A stretch of DNA of 64,000 bases from Ursus arctos (Eukaryota > Chordata > Mammalia > Carnivora > Ursidae), in the NCBI RefSeq assembly GCF_023065955.2, contig NW_026622897.1:6391001-6455000 (forward strand), read 5' to 3'. Shown piece by piece: positions 21,601 through 32,280 of the stretch. The notes beneath the pieces are model-generated. The model was not told the origin of the DNA and searched no databases. It saw only the letters and a program-made list of their open reading frames with translations. Position 1 is the stretch's first letter. Each line of letters starts with the position of its first letter. Position numbers and translations under genes: made by a program.

Positions 21601-22759
21601 AGTATTATTAAATTTCTGATTGCAGTACAAGGTATTTTGAACATACCAGGATTATCCAGGAATTTTCAGTCCTTTCCACTGGTCCTTCTGAGAGTGTTTG
21701 CTTTTGAATGACATAGAATTGCAAAATCCAGTTGTATCTCCTGGGCCGCTTCAAAGAATCCCTGACTCTCAGAAGTTCTAGAGCCCTGGGAGGAAACAGT
21801 GAATCTTAGGTACCTTGGACTCCAACCAAATTCCCAGGTACTCTCCCATGCTGGACCTAACAGTGGATGTGGGATTATATAGGCTTTGGAAATGTGATGG
21901 TATTTTGGGGGTCCTGTGTATTGGTCATCAAAACTACACTGAAAATGAAAAATGTGGGCCATTCTTAATGAAAATATACTTATGCTGCTACAAATGTGTT
22001 GAGCCTGGGTCACTGTACTTGATTATGTACTGCTGACCCCTTGAAAACTGGAATTTCCAATGGGTAAGCTAAACAACAGATGTTCCTTGGAATTAATATG
22101 AAGGACATGATCATTAGAAACATCCTTAATGTATTGAGATCTTGCATGGAAATCTAATTCATTGACTTATTTTGCACAGAAATTTCATTTAAAATCTACA
22201 AAAGAAAAGAGAGAAGGTAAATTATTGTATTAGGAACATGAGAAGATTTTATTAGAATTGTGGCTCACTTTTTCTTTTAAATTAAATGTTTGGTGTCTTT
22301 GTTGTTTCCCACCTCATTATTGCATTCACGATTGCAATGGATGAAAGGTAAATTGTTCTGATTTAATGGGTTGAAGTTACTGCAGAGAGATTTGATAGAG
22401 TTCTTCTTAGCTTCTTGTAATTGAAATAGATTTACACTAAATATACACTGTTAACAATTTAAATAAAATGCCTTTTATCAGCTGAGAGCAATTTTCACGG
22501 GACAAATTTAAGCCTGTACCTTTCTGACTTTGTGGGCAAAGGATTTGATTAAAATTGACCAGCTAAGTGTGACTGCCCTTTAGAGCAGTGGAACATTATA
22601 ATGAAAAACCCATTTGTTGGGGACCGTCTGCTGGTGAGCTGTAGCTGACCGGAGTCACCTGTGTGGTTTGGGCTGAGGAGCTGCTCTCTCTCTTGTGAAA
22701 AGGAGAACAGGGAAGCAGAAATAACTTTCATGGGCCAAAGTTGGCCGAATGAGATTGTC
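21601..22759. other. Unassigned, partly unique sequence
   Basis: No gene or named repeat recognised. The stretch 22440-22580 is AT-rich with complex sequence and looks unique. The 137-codon antisense frame 22549-22962 has no recognisable domain. Confidence 0.35.
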
Positions 22760-23160
22760 GTCACCTTGGTCAGGAATTGCTTGGTCACAAGTAAGAGAAA
22801 TCTGTTCAAAGTTACTTTAACATAAATGAGGCACCGATTGCTAAGAAACAGGGTATCTTTCAGAGCAGGGAGTGTAACTGGCCTCACGGGCAGCTGGAAC
22901 CAGAGACTGGACAGCAGGTGGGAGGCCAGGCAGCCTGTTGCCTTGTCAGCTTTTACCCACATGTCCTTAGATTCACATGGTCTCTTGTCATTGCTTCTCT
23001 CGGCATATCTGCTTCAGTTTTCTCTCTCCAGACACTGGCTTTCTCTGGTCACTTGCACATGGACCTGGTGAAGCCACCCTAGACCAAAGGTGGTAGAGCC
23101 AAGTCCAGAAGTCTTTTGCATTCTGACTAAATTTCTTGGAGTTCAAGGTCTACTTCATTC
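22760..23160 (-). mobile_element. Old interspersed repeat, family not named
   Basis: tgcttggtcacaagtaagag, cactttaac-like segment and cttgcacatggacctgg have the texture of an old mammalian element that also seems present at 26300-26740 and 62500-62900. I cannot assign a family, so this entry is weak. Confidence 0.3.
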
Positions 23161-23629
23161 AGTCTGAAACTGATGGTATAGTCTGGCCTTCGGGATCCTT
23201 GGAATTATGAGCAAGTCCCAGAACTCCAGGAAGAAGCTCTGAGGGCTGGGCCCCAACATATTGACGTGACTTGGTTAGGAAGAATCTGGGAAAAATTGAG
23301 AGGTCGGCAGGTGCTCTTGGCTTCCTCCCTGTTTTCCTTCTGAGTGTCATCACCCCACTGGGGGCACCTGCTGCCCTCACAGTGCCTCCTCTGATCCTCG
23401 TCTTCTCTCTTTGTCAGCAGCAGTCCTTCCTGTAAACTCATTTTTATGATCTCCATTGCTATTTGTACCTTCCCAGCTATGACTTCTCATTTATTCAGCT
23501 ATCATCTGATACCATCTAGCAAACATGGAACCCTCCGCAGTCAAGAAAGAATACTTGTTTTCCAAAGGCCTTCAAGCAATGACTCAAATGACGAGAATGC
23601 CAGATGCGAGGCAGGAGTCATTTGAGGTC
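23161..23629. other. Unassigned sequence
   Basis: No gene or repeat recognised. Confidence 0.35.
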
Positions 23630-23850
23630 AGAAGGGTCTTGATGTCAGAGAGATTTGGATTTGCATCCTGCCTCCATTACTTTTAGTAATGAGAACTTAG
23701 AAACTTGGTTGGCATTTCTGCTCCATCTCTTTTAATCGTTTCATTTCTACTTACCCCACAGAGTTGCCATAAGCATTAAGTAAGGTAGGGGATGCAAGTA
23801 TATAAGGTACACAGATTCGGTAGGCTTTCGATAAGTGATAACCCCTCAAT
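23630..23850 (+). mobile_element. MIR
   Basis: agagatttggatttgcatcc, gcctccattacttttagtaa, ccacagagttgccataagca and ttaagtaaggtaggggatg follow sense MIR order. Confidence 0.65.
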
Positions 23851-24269
23851 CTTCTCCCTTCCCCATGCCCTTCATTCAACTCTCATTACAAGAATGGTCA
23901 CCTTCTTAGATTAAGATCAACACCTTGTGGGAACCTTTAGAAATTCTACTGGCTCCTCCTTCCAGGTCAGGTAATTCCCCTTTCTTATGCACAGGTTGGA
24001 GATAGGCTATGTGACATTCTTCCAATGAAAGGTATGGCTGGTTACAACTTCCCAGAAAAGAAAGGGTTCCAAGACAAAGAGGCATTTCAGATCTAAAAGG
24101 TGTGTGTGGACATCATGGACCAAGGAAAATTGGGGAACACGTTACTAGCAGCACCACCTTTTAACCCCGGAAGCTTCTTTTTTATATAGCTATATTAACT
24201 TATATATAACTCAGGGGTATACCAAACGTGGCTGTAATCGTGACGTTAATAACCTTATGAACAAGTGCT
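23851..24269. other. Unassigned sequence
   Basis: No gene or repeat recognised. A TA-rich patch lies at 24180-24210. Confidence 0.35.
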
Positions 24270-24420
24270 ACATTTTTGCCACTGGTTCTATATTTACCAT
24301 ATCAGGTGTGTCGCATTTTATCTCACATAAAACCCTCGGAGTCATTATCCCATTTCACAGTTGAGGAACTAAGACTCAGAGCTTTTCAGTAACCTAAGGT
24401 TTGAATGTATTAAAAGATGT
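24270..24420 (-). mobile_element. MIR fragment
   Basis: gcattttatctcacataaaa, ccctcggagtcattatccc, atttcacagttgaggaac and taagactcagagc are antisense MIR core. Confidence 0.75.
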
Positions 24421-24624
24421 AGGGATTCCAACCCCAAAAATGATGCTTTTAGCCACTTACAACATGTTGTGTTGTGCTGCTTTCATTGTCCTTGGTCCTT
24501 GTCACAGTGCTCACAAAGCCACCTGGAAGGTCCAGTTCCCCAGGAACGCTCACCCTGCTGGGCTGCATGGAGAAATTGCAGCCGCACAGCTGAGATCCAG
24601 GCCCCATCCATCTCCTAGATGTAG

Positions 24625-24780
24625 AACTCTGCTAGTCAAGGTGGCTCTTGGACCAGCAGTATCAGCTGGGAGCGTGTTACAAGCCAGAATCTCACCCCAG
24701 ACGTACTGAATAAGAAACTGGCATTTTAAAAAATGTCCCAGGTGGCTTCTGTGCACATTAAAGTTTGAGAAACCCTGATC
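24625..24780 (+). mobile_element. Short hAT element (MER5/MER20 group)
   Basis: gaccagcagtatcagctggg, agcgtgttacaagccagaat, caccccagacgtactgaata, agaaactggcattttaaaa and gcacattaaagtttgagaaa are the ordered parts of a non-autonomous hAT-Charlie element ending in GAGAACCACTG. Confidence 0.75.
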
Positions 24781-25784
24781 TGGTGTGTGAACCACAGTGG
24801 ATGCAGATTATCTTAATTGCTTGGCTATTTTTCACTGTGTTAATCTCCTTTCTACATTGGCTACAATGTTTGATCCCTGTTAGCAGTCTTTACTGTGGAG
24901 TTTCTCACCTTCCTCTCCTTTCCTAGCTTTATTCAAAGCCGTTTCCACACTGAGAGGATTTGGGAAGCAGGACAGAATTTAGTTTTGGGGGGAGTCCTTC
25001 GCCCCACCCCAAATGGAAGGCACTGCTCAGGTCCTCCACCACAGTGGTCAGGCCTACTGATTGGGGAAGCACTTGGAGCTCAGAAGGATAAGGGATGTTT
25101 TTCCTCATTTGCTGGATTTGAGCCTTCTCTCTTCTGTTTTTCTTTCCACTTTGGGCTTGAATACAACACAGTTGCATATATGACACCTGTCCATCTCTGC
25201 GGTGAGATGTGCTGAAAGTGTCAGCACTGTGCACCCAGTTCGTGGCTTTCAAAATACTTCTGTCTTATTTTTAAAAGCAAAGAGAGCCAGAGAAGGGTAA
25301 TGATTCCTTTAAGGTAGTAACAGAGGGGCACTGGGTCCTTCACTCTGGCAAAACAGAGATTTCAAGTAATTCTTAATACGTGGCTTTTAAATTGCATTGA
25401 GGTTGGTGAAAATAGGTCAAGCTGTCCATTGTGCTGGTCAATCAATTATAATAAATGACTTTTAAATCTTTTTTTAAAAAAATCTATGATACAGAGATGC
25501 AGCAGAAGACGAGAGCTTCCCAGACCCCACTCCATCTCTGCTCCTTTCAGCAGAGCCCTGCTTAGAAGGCCCCAGAAAGGACACAGAGGGGGAGTGAGGC
25601 CCCATGATTGCTAACTGCAGGGCTGCTGACAGTAGAGCTCAGATGAGGAGGCTGGAAACCCTGGAAGGGAGAATTCTGCAAAATCTGACTGAAGCCCTCT
25701 CAGGGCTTCACAGTTGTTTTTAAGGAAGGGACATGCTCTGGGAAGGATGAGAAAGACACAGTGTGGGGAGAAGACTTAGCCACC
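24781..25784. other. Unassigned sequence
   Basis: No gene or named repeat recognised. Two overlapping open frames of 106 and 107 codons on opposite strands (24895-25252) look like chance. Confidence 0.35.
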
Positions 25785-26300
25785 ATTTGTGCTCCAAATC
25801 ATTTTTTCTTTGGTTATAAAATTAATACGTGCTCATTATAGAGAATTTAGAAAACACAGAAAGGTCCATGGAGGGAAATAAAAATTGCCTGTAATCCCAC
25901 TAGCCAGAATAATTATTTATATTAGGTTATAGTTCTGTTCGGATATACACATTTTCTTCTTCATATCTTCATGATCATTAATAAATACTGTTAAAAATGT
26001 GACTTTAATGATTGCTCCGTATAAATGCACCCAGTCTCACTTATGTAAGATTACTAAATTGATCATTCCAGCTATTTCTAATGTCTAGCTATTAAACATA
26101 TCTGTTATGAATGTTCTCTAACACAAATCTTTACCCATCTGTGATTAGCTCCTTGGAGTAAACAGCTAGAAACAGGATTATAAAGTGAAAGGTGTGATTC
26201 TTTTAAAGTTTTTGATGCATTTTTGCCTATTTGTCCCTGAAAGGTTGCTTCTAGTTTGCAACTTGCTAGTACCTATTGTAGCCTTTTCAGATGAACTAGT
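25785..26300 (-). mobile_element. Old L1M/HAL1-type LINE fragment
   Basis: On plus: taatacgtgctcattataga, gaatttagaaaacacagaaa, cctgtaatcccactagccag, aattatttatattagg, ttaaacatatctgttatgaa, caaatctttacccatctgtg and ggagtaaacagctagaaac. This order belongs to the antisense strand of an old L1. Confidence 0.65.
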
Positions 26301-26747
26301 CAGTATGCTTTCAGTTATAAATAATAATAACAACTAATTTAAAGTGACTTGAAAGGAAATGATTTAGTGGCTTTTGTAACTGGACCCTAGCTTCATTGTT
26401 TCCTCCCTCTGTTAGTTTCATCCTCAGTCTGATTTCCTTCGGGTTGCGAAATGGCTGGGGGCAAAGTGCTCTTTCATTCCTAGAGGAGAAAACAGTTCAG
26501 TCCCACCATTGTGAATAAAAGCCATCCTGATTGGCCAGAAAAGGCTAGGGTTACTGGACATTGGGATTAGGGGCTTCCTGTTATCCTGATGGGCATGACC
26601 ACTGAGGGCACCCTGGGCACAGAAGCAACAGAGTGAGGGGCAGGTCCACCCTTGCCGTATTGTTGCTCACAGCAGCAGATGTGTGTCATGGGTGTTGGCA
26701 AGGCAACAGCTATGTTCTCTATATCTTGTGAAATATTGTCAGCTTTA
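26301..26747. other. Old repeat-like sequence, family not named
   Basis: Contains tcagttataaataataataa, aaagccatcctgattggcca and a CTGGGG-rich part. It resembles 22760-23160 in style. No gene recognised. Confidence 0.3.
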
Positions 26748-26870
26748 GGGGCACCTGGGTGGCTCAGTCAGTTAGGCTCCTGACTCTTGATTTCGGCTCA
26801 GGTCATGATCTCAGGGTGGTAAGATCGATCCCCACGTCAGGCTCTGCACTGGGCGTGGAGCCTGCATAAG

Positions 26871-26906
<36 letters not shown>

Positions 26907-26935
26907 CCTCACCCCTCCTCTCTCCCCCTCTTAAA
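26748..26935 (+). mobile_element. Can-SINE, older form with (CT)n expansion
   Basis: Head ggggcacctgggtggctcag, tgactcttgatttcggctc, aggtcatgatctcagggtgg, gcactgggcgtggagcctgc, then an expanded TC run (about 26873-26902) and a short A tail. No clean target-site duplication was seen. Confidence 0.93.
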
Positions 26936-26984
26936 AAAATCCATTCTCTTTACAGATTGTAAAATTATATTCAGGAGCTCAAAT

Positions 26985-27150
26985 AGTGGTTCTCATCCTG
27001 GTTACACATTAAACTCATCTAGGAAATTAAAAAAAAAAAAAAGATATCATTACCCACCTCCAAAGATGCTGATTTAATTCATACAATGTATGTTTTAGTC
27101 TCTCCCCTGGAGATTCTAAATTGCTTCTAGGATTGAGACATGTTAACCTT
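26985..27150 (+). mobile_element. Short hAT element, MER20-like
   Basis: tagtggttctcatcctggtt, acacattaaactcatctagg, gatgctgatttaattcatac and cccctggagattctaaat follow a MER20-type order. An internal A run (27029-27042) has expanded. Confidence 0.6.
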
Positions 27151-29059
27151 ATGAAATACCTGCCCTCAACACTCAAATCTACCTGTATCTCTTTCATGTC
27201 CAACTAAACTTTTCTTCTTTTATAGATTACTCTGCAATCCTACAAGATATCATAAATAGCTCTCGTAAGATGAAGCACTTATTCAAACACTGGAAAAAAA
27301 CAGAATGAGATGAATATTCATGACCACTTAGTATCCATAAGTCAGGCAATCAGCAGCTTCTCCGGCAGGTTCGTGCAGCAGCGCTTAGACTTGCTGGAAT
27401 CACTTCTTGGCCTCTTCCTTTCTGATTAAGGGGGAAAGGCAAAGATGTCCCTAAGAAACTGAATGTAGAAACAGTATATTTGTGAACAGGGAGCTCCACG
27501 GGAATGTGTTCCTGCTGAAAAGCAGGAAAATATTTACCTCTACCTTGGTTGTTGATGGCGCTTCAGCTGTACTGCAAAAACAAATGATGCTATGCTTGGT
27601 TTATTCCCGCTCCTAACGAGTCCGAGGAAACGGGAACAGACATTGCTTTTAACAAACGACAGCGCTTCTATTAAGCAGCTATTCTGCTTGCATCTCTCTT
27701 CTCTAGGTTTGGGGAATAGCAGGGTACTTGTTATTCCCAGGATGTGTTAAGTCAATGAAATCAAATGAGAAACTTTGTTCCTTCCAATGTTGTGCTGACA
27801 AATGGGTTGGATTTTTTTTTTTTTTAAATCAGAAACACCTCACTGCTTCAAATCATCAATCAGGAGAAATTGTGTCATAAATGTTCCTTTTCTTGGCTGT
27901 AACTAAGATGTGTTTCCTCCTTCAGTGTTCAGGAGGGCTATTAAGGTCTTTGAATACTAAGGGGAAAGCTAGCATTCCATCCCAATAGTTCCTGCCATTG
28001 CCTCTAAGTATTTATTTGGTAAATAATCATGAACGCTTTAAATGTTATGTTATGCATCCATCATTGATTGATCATCTTTAATTATCTTGCTCAGTCTTCT
28101 TGTAGATGTATCCATAAGCTGTTTGCTAATGTTTTATTTATTAAATTATAAAAATATTTGGCATTTTAAACAAACACATAAACACCATCTGTGCAAAATA
28201 GTTGCTACTATTACTAGAAATAAGTACCCAGCAATGAGGCATGGTAGACTCGCTGGCATTGGCAAGTACTTTCATTGTCCTCAGGGAAAATGACAAGCTG
28301 AATATATTTCAAGGGAGGGCAAGACAAGCATAGGGCATCTAGAAATCCTCCCTATATAAGACAAAACTCTGTGCTTTATATATTTTAACTCAGACTTGAG
28401 TACCTGCTTGTCCAAAAGGTGTAATGGAAATACCTAAAGGACTTTATTATTCTAGTAGCCTAATTTTACCTATCAAGCCCACAGCAGTATTCAGTTAATG
28501 AAGGGAAGTCTTTTTTTTTTTTCTTGCTTCCTTGAGAGTTAATAATACAAAAATGCAGATTTTTGAAAAATATAATCAGTCCCCAAGGAGATTGCTCCCA
28601 TCTTTACAATTTGCAAATGCAGCAAAGTGCAGCAAACTGTGCAGTTTAGCAATCAGGGAAGAATCCCAGCCCTCAAAGAGGCAACATAGTTTATCACTTT
28701 CTGAAAATTCAAATGTCAAAGCCCTGGGAAAGATATGGCTGAGATTTTTCTTGTCCTGCAAACAAGAAGAAAGGGTAGGCGGTAGCCCAGGTGATACTCA
28801 ACACACTATTTTCCTCAAGTGGAAGGCAAAAATAAACAAAACCCAGGATAGACTCTGCACTTATGACTGAAAAGATACTGGGAGGCCCTCTGGCTATTTT
28901 TGGAGGCACTTGGGCTCCTACCCTGTTTTCTTACATGGATGCCTCCCCTTGTTGCATGTGTCCACTGTCTTCTTTTAGGTAGAGGAATATAGCAAAAAGA
29001 GCAAGGGCTTGTGAACCAAAGACAAGCTGGTACAAATATCCATCACAAACACACAGCGT
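27151..29059. other. Repeat-poor stretch, no gene seen
   Basis: Nearly 2 kb without a recognised repeat, apart from a T run at 27811-27824 and a T run near 28510. Candidate unique blocks are 27590-27700 and 28560-28760. Short open frames (for example 28532-28870) have no known domain. Confidence 0.4.
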
Positions 29060-29490
29060 GACTTGGAGCAAGTTATTGACCTATTTATTTATGGTATTGA
29101 TACAATTCATCAGCTTCTTTCAGATTTCACCAGTTGTATATGCGCTCACTTCTGTGTGTGTGTGTGTGTGTGTGTGTGTTCATGCAGTCATCACTAGAGT
29201 CAAGACACAAAACATTTCCAATCACAAGGATTCCTTGTACCACTGTTTTATAGCTACACCCACCTCCCTCACCCACCCCGATCCCTAACTCCTTGCAACC
29301 CACTACTCTGTTCGCCATCTCCATAATTTTGTCCTTTCAAGAATGTTATGGAGATAGAATCCTATACTAGGTAACCTTTTGAGATAGGCTTTATTAACTC
29401 AGCATAATTGTCTTGAGAGATAGTGAAGTTGTGTGTATTGATAGCTCGTTCCTTTTTATTGCTGAATAGTATTCCACAGATCAAATGTTT
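29060..29490 (-). mobile_element. Old L1M 3' end, antisense, with (TG)n
   Basis: tgcagtcatcactagagtca, caagacacaaaacatttcca, ccctaactccttgcaaccc, tttgtcctttcaagaatg and ttattgctgaatagtattcc are the reverse complement of an L1M 3' end. A (TG)n run (29152-29180) lies inside. Confidence 0.7.
29152..29180. repeat. (TG)n microsatellite
   Basis: About 14 TG units, uninterrupted. Confidence 0.95.
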
Positions 29491-29495
29491 TCATT

Positions 29496-30028
29496 TCTTA
29501 TTTTTTCTTTTCTGTTTTCTTTTAATTCCAGTGTAGTTAACATACAGTGTTATGTTAGTTTCAGATGCACAATACAGTGATTCAACACTTCCATACATCA
29601 CCCCGGGGCTCATCACAACACGTGCCCTCCTTCATCCCCATCACCTGTTCCCCCATCCCCCCACCCACCTCCCCTCTGGTGACCAGCAATGTGTTCGCTG
29701 TAGTTGAGAGTCAGATTCTTGGTTTCTCTCTCACTCTCTCTCTCCTTCTGTTTTTCCTTTGCTCATTTGTTTCTTAAATTCCACATGAGTGGAATCATAT
29801 GGTATTTGTCTTTCTCAGACTGACTTTTATTTCCCTTAGCATTATACTCTCTAGCTCCATCCATGTTGTTGCAAATGGCAAGATTTCATTCTTTTTTATG
29901 GCTGAATATATTCCAATGCATAGATATATGCACATTTTCTTTATTCATTGTATGTATGTATGTATGTGTGTGTGTGTGTGTGTGTGTATACACCACATTT
30001 TTCTTTATCCATTTATCTACCTATCACA
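29496..30028 (-). mobile_element. Younger L1, 3' segment (antisense part of a 5'-inverted copy)
   Basis: T-rich tail (29496-29524), then aattccagtgtagttaacat, gtgattcaacacttccatac, cccccacccacctcccctct, ccacatgagtggaatcatat, tgttgttgcaaatggcaaga and tctttatccatttatctacc. This is the reverse complement of the carnivore L1 3' UTR and the end of ORF2. It joins the inverted segment near 30028. A (TATG)n(TG)n repeat at 29948-29988 lies inside. Confidence 0.88.
29948..29988. repeat. (TATG)n(TG)n compound microsatellite
   Basis: Four TATG-type units followed by about 12 TG units inside the L1. It probably grew from the TGTATATA motif of the L1 near the ORF2 end. Confidence 0.9.
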
Positions 30029-30930
30029 CAGAAATAAATCCACAATTATATGATCAATTAATCTTTGACAAAGTGAGAAGGACTATCCAATGGGAAAACG
30101 ACAGGCTCTTTAAGAAACAGTGTTGGGAAAACTGGTCAGCTACATGCAAAAGAATGAAACTGGACCACTTTCTAACATCATACACAAAAATAAATTCAAA
30201 ATGTATTAAAAACCTAAATGTGAGACCAGAAACTATAAAAATTCTAGAAGAGAGCACAGACAGTAATATCTCTGACATTGGCTGTAACAACATTTTCCTA
30301 GATATGTCTCCTGAGGCAAAGAAAAGAAAAGCAAAAATAAACTATTGAGACTACATCAAAATAAAAAGCTTCTGCACAGCAGAGGAAACAACCAACAAAA
30401 CTCAAAGGCAACCTACTAAATGGGAGAAGATATTTGCAAATGACATGTCTGATAAAGGGTTAGTATCCAAAATATATAAAGAACTTATAAAACTCAACAC
30501 CCAAAAAGCAAATAATCCAATTTAAAATTGGGCAGAAGACATGAACAGTCATTTCTCCAAAGCAAACATGCAGATGGCCAACAGACACATGAAAAGATGC
30601 TCAACATCATCACCATCAGGGAAATGCAAAATAAAACCACAATGAGGAGTCACCTCCCACCTGTCAGAATAGCTAAAATTAACAACACGGGAAACAACAG
30701 GTATTGGTGAGGATTTGGAGAAGGGGGAACCCTCATGTATTGTTGGTGGGAATGCAAACTGGTGCAGCCACTGTGGAGAACAGTATGGTGGTTCCTCAAA
30801 AAATTAAAAATAGAATTACTGTATGATCCAATAATTACACTACTGGGTATTTACCCAAAGAATATGAAAACCCTAATTCAAAAAGATATATGTACTCCTA
30901 TGTTCGTAGAAGCATTATTTACAATTGACA
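30029..30930 (+). mobile_element. Younger L1, inverted 5' segment (ORF2 C-terminal part, sense)
   Basis: Starts acagaaataaatccacaatt and continues in sense direction through ORF2: the conceptual protein in the 29863-30348 frame has QCWENWSATC and KINSKCIKNLNVRPETIK, as in the L1 ORF2 C-terminal region. Further along are agaagatatttgcaaatgac, atggccaacagacacatgaa, gttggtgggaatgcaaactg and ctactgggtatttacccaaa. It ends at gaagcattatttacaat, only some tens of bases upstream, in L1 coordinates, of where the antisense segment begins. Stops make it inactive. Confidence 0.9.
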
Positions 30931-30944
30931 TTTTATTATTTTAA

Positions 30945-31126
30945 ATTTAAATTTTTAAAATTATTTTATTTTTTAGAGAAGGGAGGGGGGAGAGAAGCAG
31001 AGGGAGAGGGAGAGAAGCAGAGCCAGTGCAGAGCCTGACATGGGGCTCGATCTCACAACCCTGAGATCATGACCTGAGCAGAAATCATAAGTCAGACACT
31101 TAACTGTCTGAGCCACCCGGGTGCCC
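30945..31126 (-). mobile_element. Can-SINE, older form
   Basis: Plus strand reads an A/T-rich tail, agagaagcagagggagaggg, gacatggggctcgatctcac, gatcatgacctgagcag and gagccacccgggtgccc. The reverse complement starts gggcacccgggtggctcaga. It directly abuts the L1 end. No clear target-site duplication. Confidence 0.93.
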
Positions 31127-31202
31127 TGCTATTGATCTTTTTAGTCTCAGTTTTTTCAGTGGAAAAATTGGCCTAAATAAAAGTAGGAGCTCAAACAATA
31201 TA

Positions 31203-31312
31203 AAGGAAGGAAGGGGGCAGGAGAAAGAGAGAGACAGAGATTGGGGAGAGAAGAGGGAGAGGGAATAGGGAAAAGATGGAGGAAGAAGGGGTGGGAAGGA
31301 GGAAGATGGATG
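31203..31312. repeat. Purine-rich (GA) tract
   Basis: About 110 bases that are almost entirely A and G on the plus strand, with ggaagg, gagaga, ggggag and gaagaagggg units. Confidence 0.85.
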
Positions 31313-31794
31313 TTGTTAGAATCAAATGAAATCATTTCAGCCAACCTTAGTTCCCTACCCTTTCTCTTTTCCTTCAGCTTCTCCCAGTCCCTTTCCCTTT
31401 ACCCTCTGCTCAAAGCCTCAACAACACCCACTCAAAGCCCTTGACCTAAGGACCATCCAGCTCTTGGCTGCTGATGGGCACAGCCAGCCTAGCCCATTTG
31501 CAGCATAGCATGGAGATGACTTATGGCATTGTTCTGTTTCAGTAGGTTAGTTTCACCAGAGGCTGTCTCCATTGTAGGGAAGGTTGAACATCAAATTATT
31601 ATTGGGGAAGCCTGCTAGTCATCCATGTGCTATTGTTAGACTTTTATTCAATTTCCCCCACCCCAATTAAGACTTTTTAAAAAATTATTATTTCGGTGCT
31701 CTACAGAGGAAGAAAAGTAAAACATAAAACCAAAAGGTCTCAGGGTTTTTTCTAGGAGGGGTGGGCACAGGGAAAATAGGGACAATTAAGGACA
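31313..31794. other. Unassigned sequence
   Basis: No gene or repeat recognised. Confidence 0.35.
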
Positions 31795-32005
31795 TTAACT
31801 AGCATTTGTTGAGCACTTACTAAGTGCTATTCAGTTTGTGATTTATGTATCTTAGTTAATCATTATAACAATATCACAAGGTAGGTATGATTATAGATCA
31901 GCTCTTTTTACAGAGACAATGGAGGCACAGAGAGATTAAGAAATCTTCTCAACTAGACCTTGAGCTAGGGAATGTGGAGCTGGAATTGAAACCCAGACTC
32001 TCTTA
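31795..32005 (-). mobile_element. MIR
   Basis: gcatttgttgagcacttact, aagtgctattcagtttgtg, ttagttaatcattataacaa, ctttttacagagacaatgga, ggcacagagagattaagaaa and ggaattgaaacccagactc are antisense MIR from end to core. Confidence 0.85.
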
Positions 32006-32034
32006 TTATAGAATTCTTGAACTTAATTTTATGC

Positions 32035-32280
32035 TGAGAGTGGGCACAGGCTTGGAGTTGGACAGACATGGGGTCAAGCATTAGCCCTGCCACATGAGGG
32101 CTGAGTGGCATTGACTCTGCTACTTAAACTCTGTGAATCTTCATTTGTAAAATGGAGATGCTTACAGAACTTTGTATCAGAGGTCTGGTTGAATGTTAAA
32201 TAAGATAATGGATGTAAAAGCCCTTAGTATGGTACTTGCCATATAGAGCCACCTTTCCGTACGTGCTAGCTATGAATAGT
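32035..32280 (+). mobile_element. MIR
   Basis: cttggagttggacagacatg, ctctgctacttaaactctg, tcttcatttgtaaaatgga, ttaaataagataatggatgt and agtatggtacttgcc are sense MIR. It lies 30 bases from the antisense MIR on its left. Confidence 0.82.

Noticed and set aside
22549..22962. 137-codon open frame, minus strand
   Set aside because: No recognisable domain. Another frame is open on the opposite strand. Composition is like neighbouring non-coding DNA.
29863..30348. 161-codon open frame with reverse-transcriptase-associated C-terminal motifs
   Set aside because: It is a chimera across the twin-priming junction of a dead L1, not a gene.
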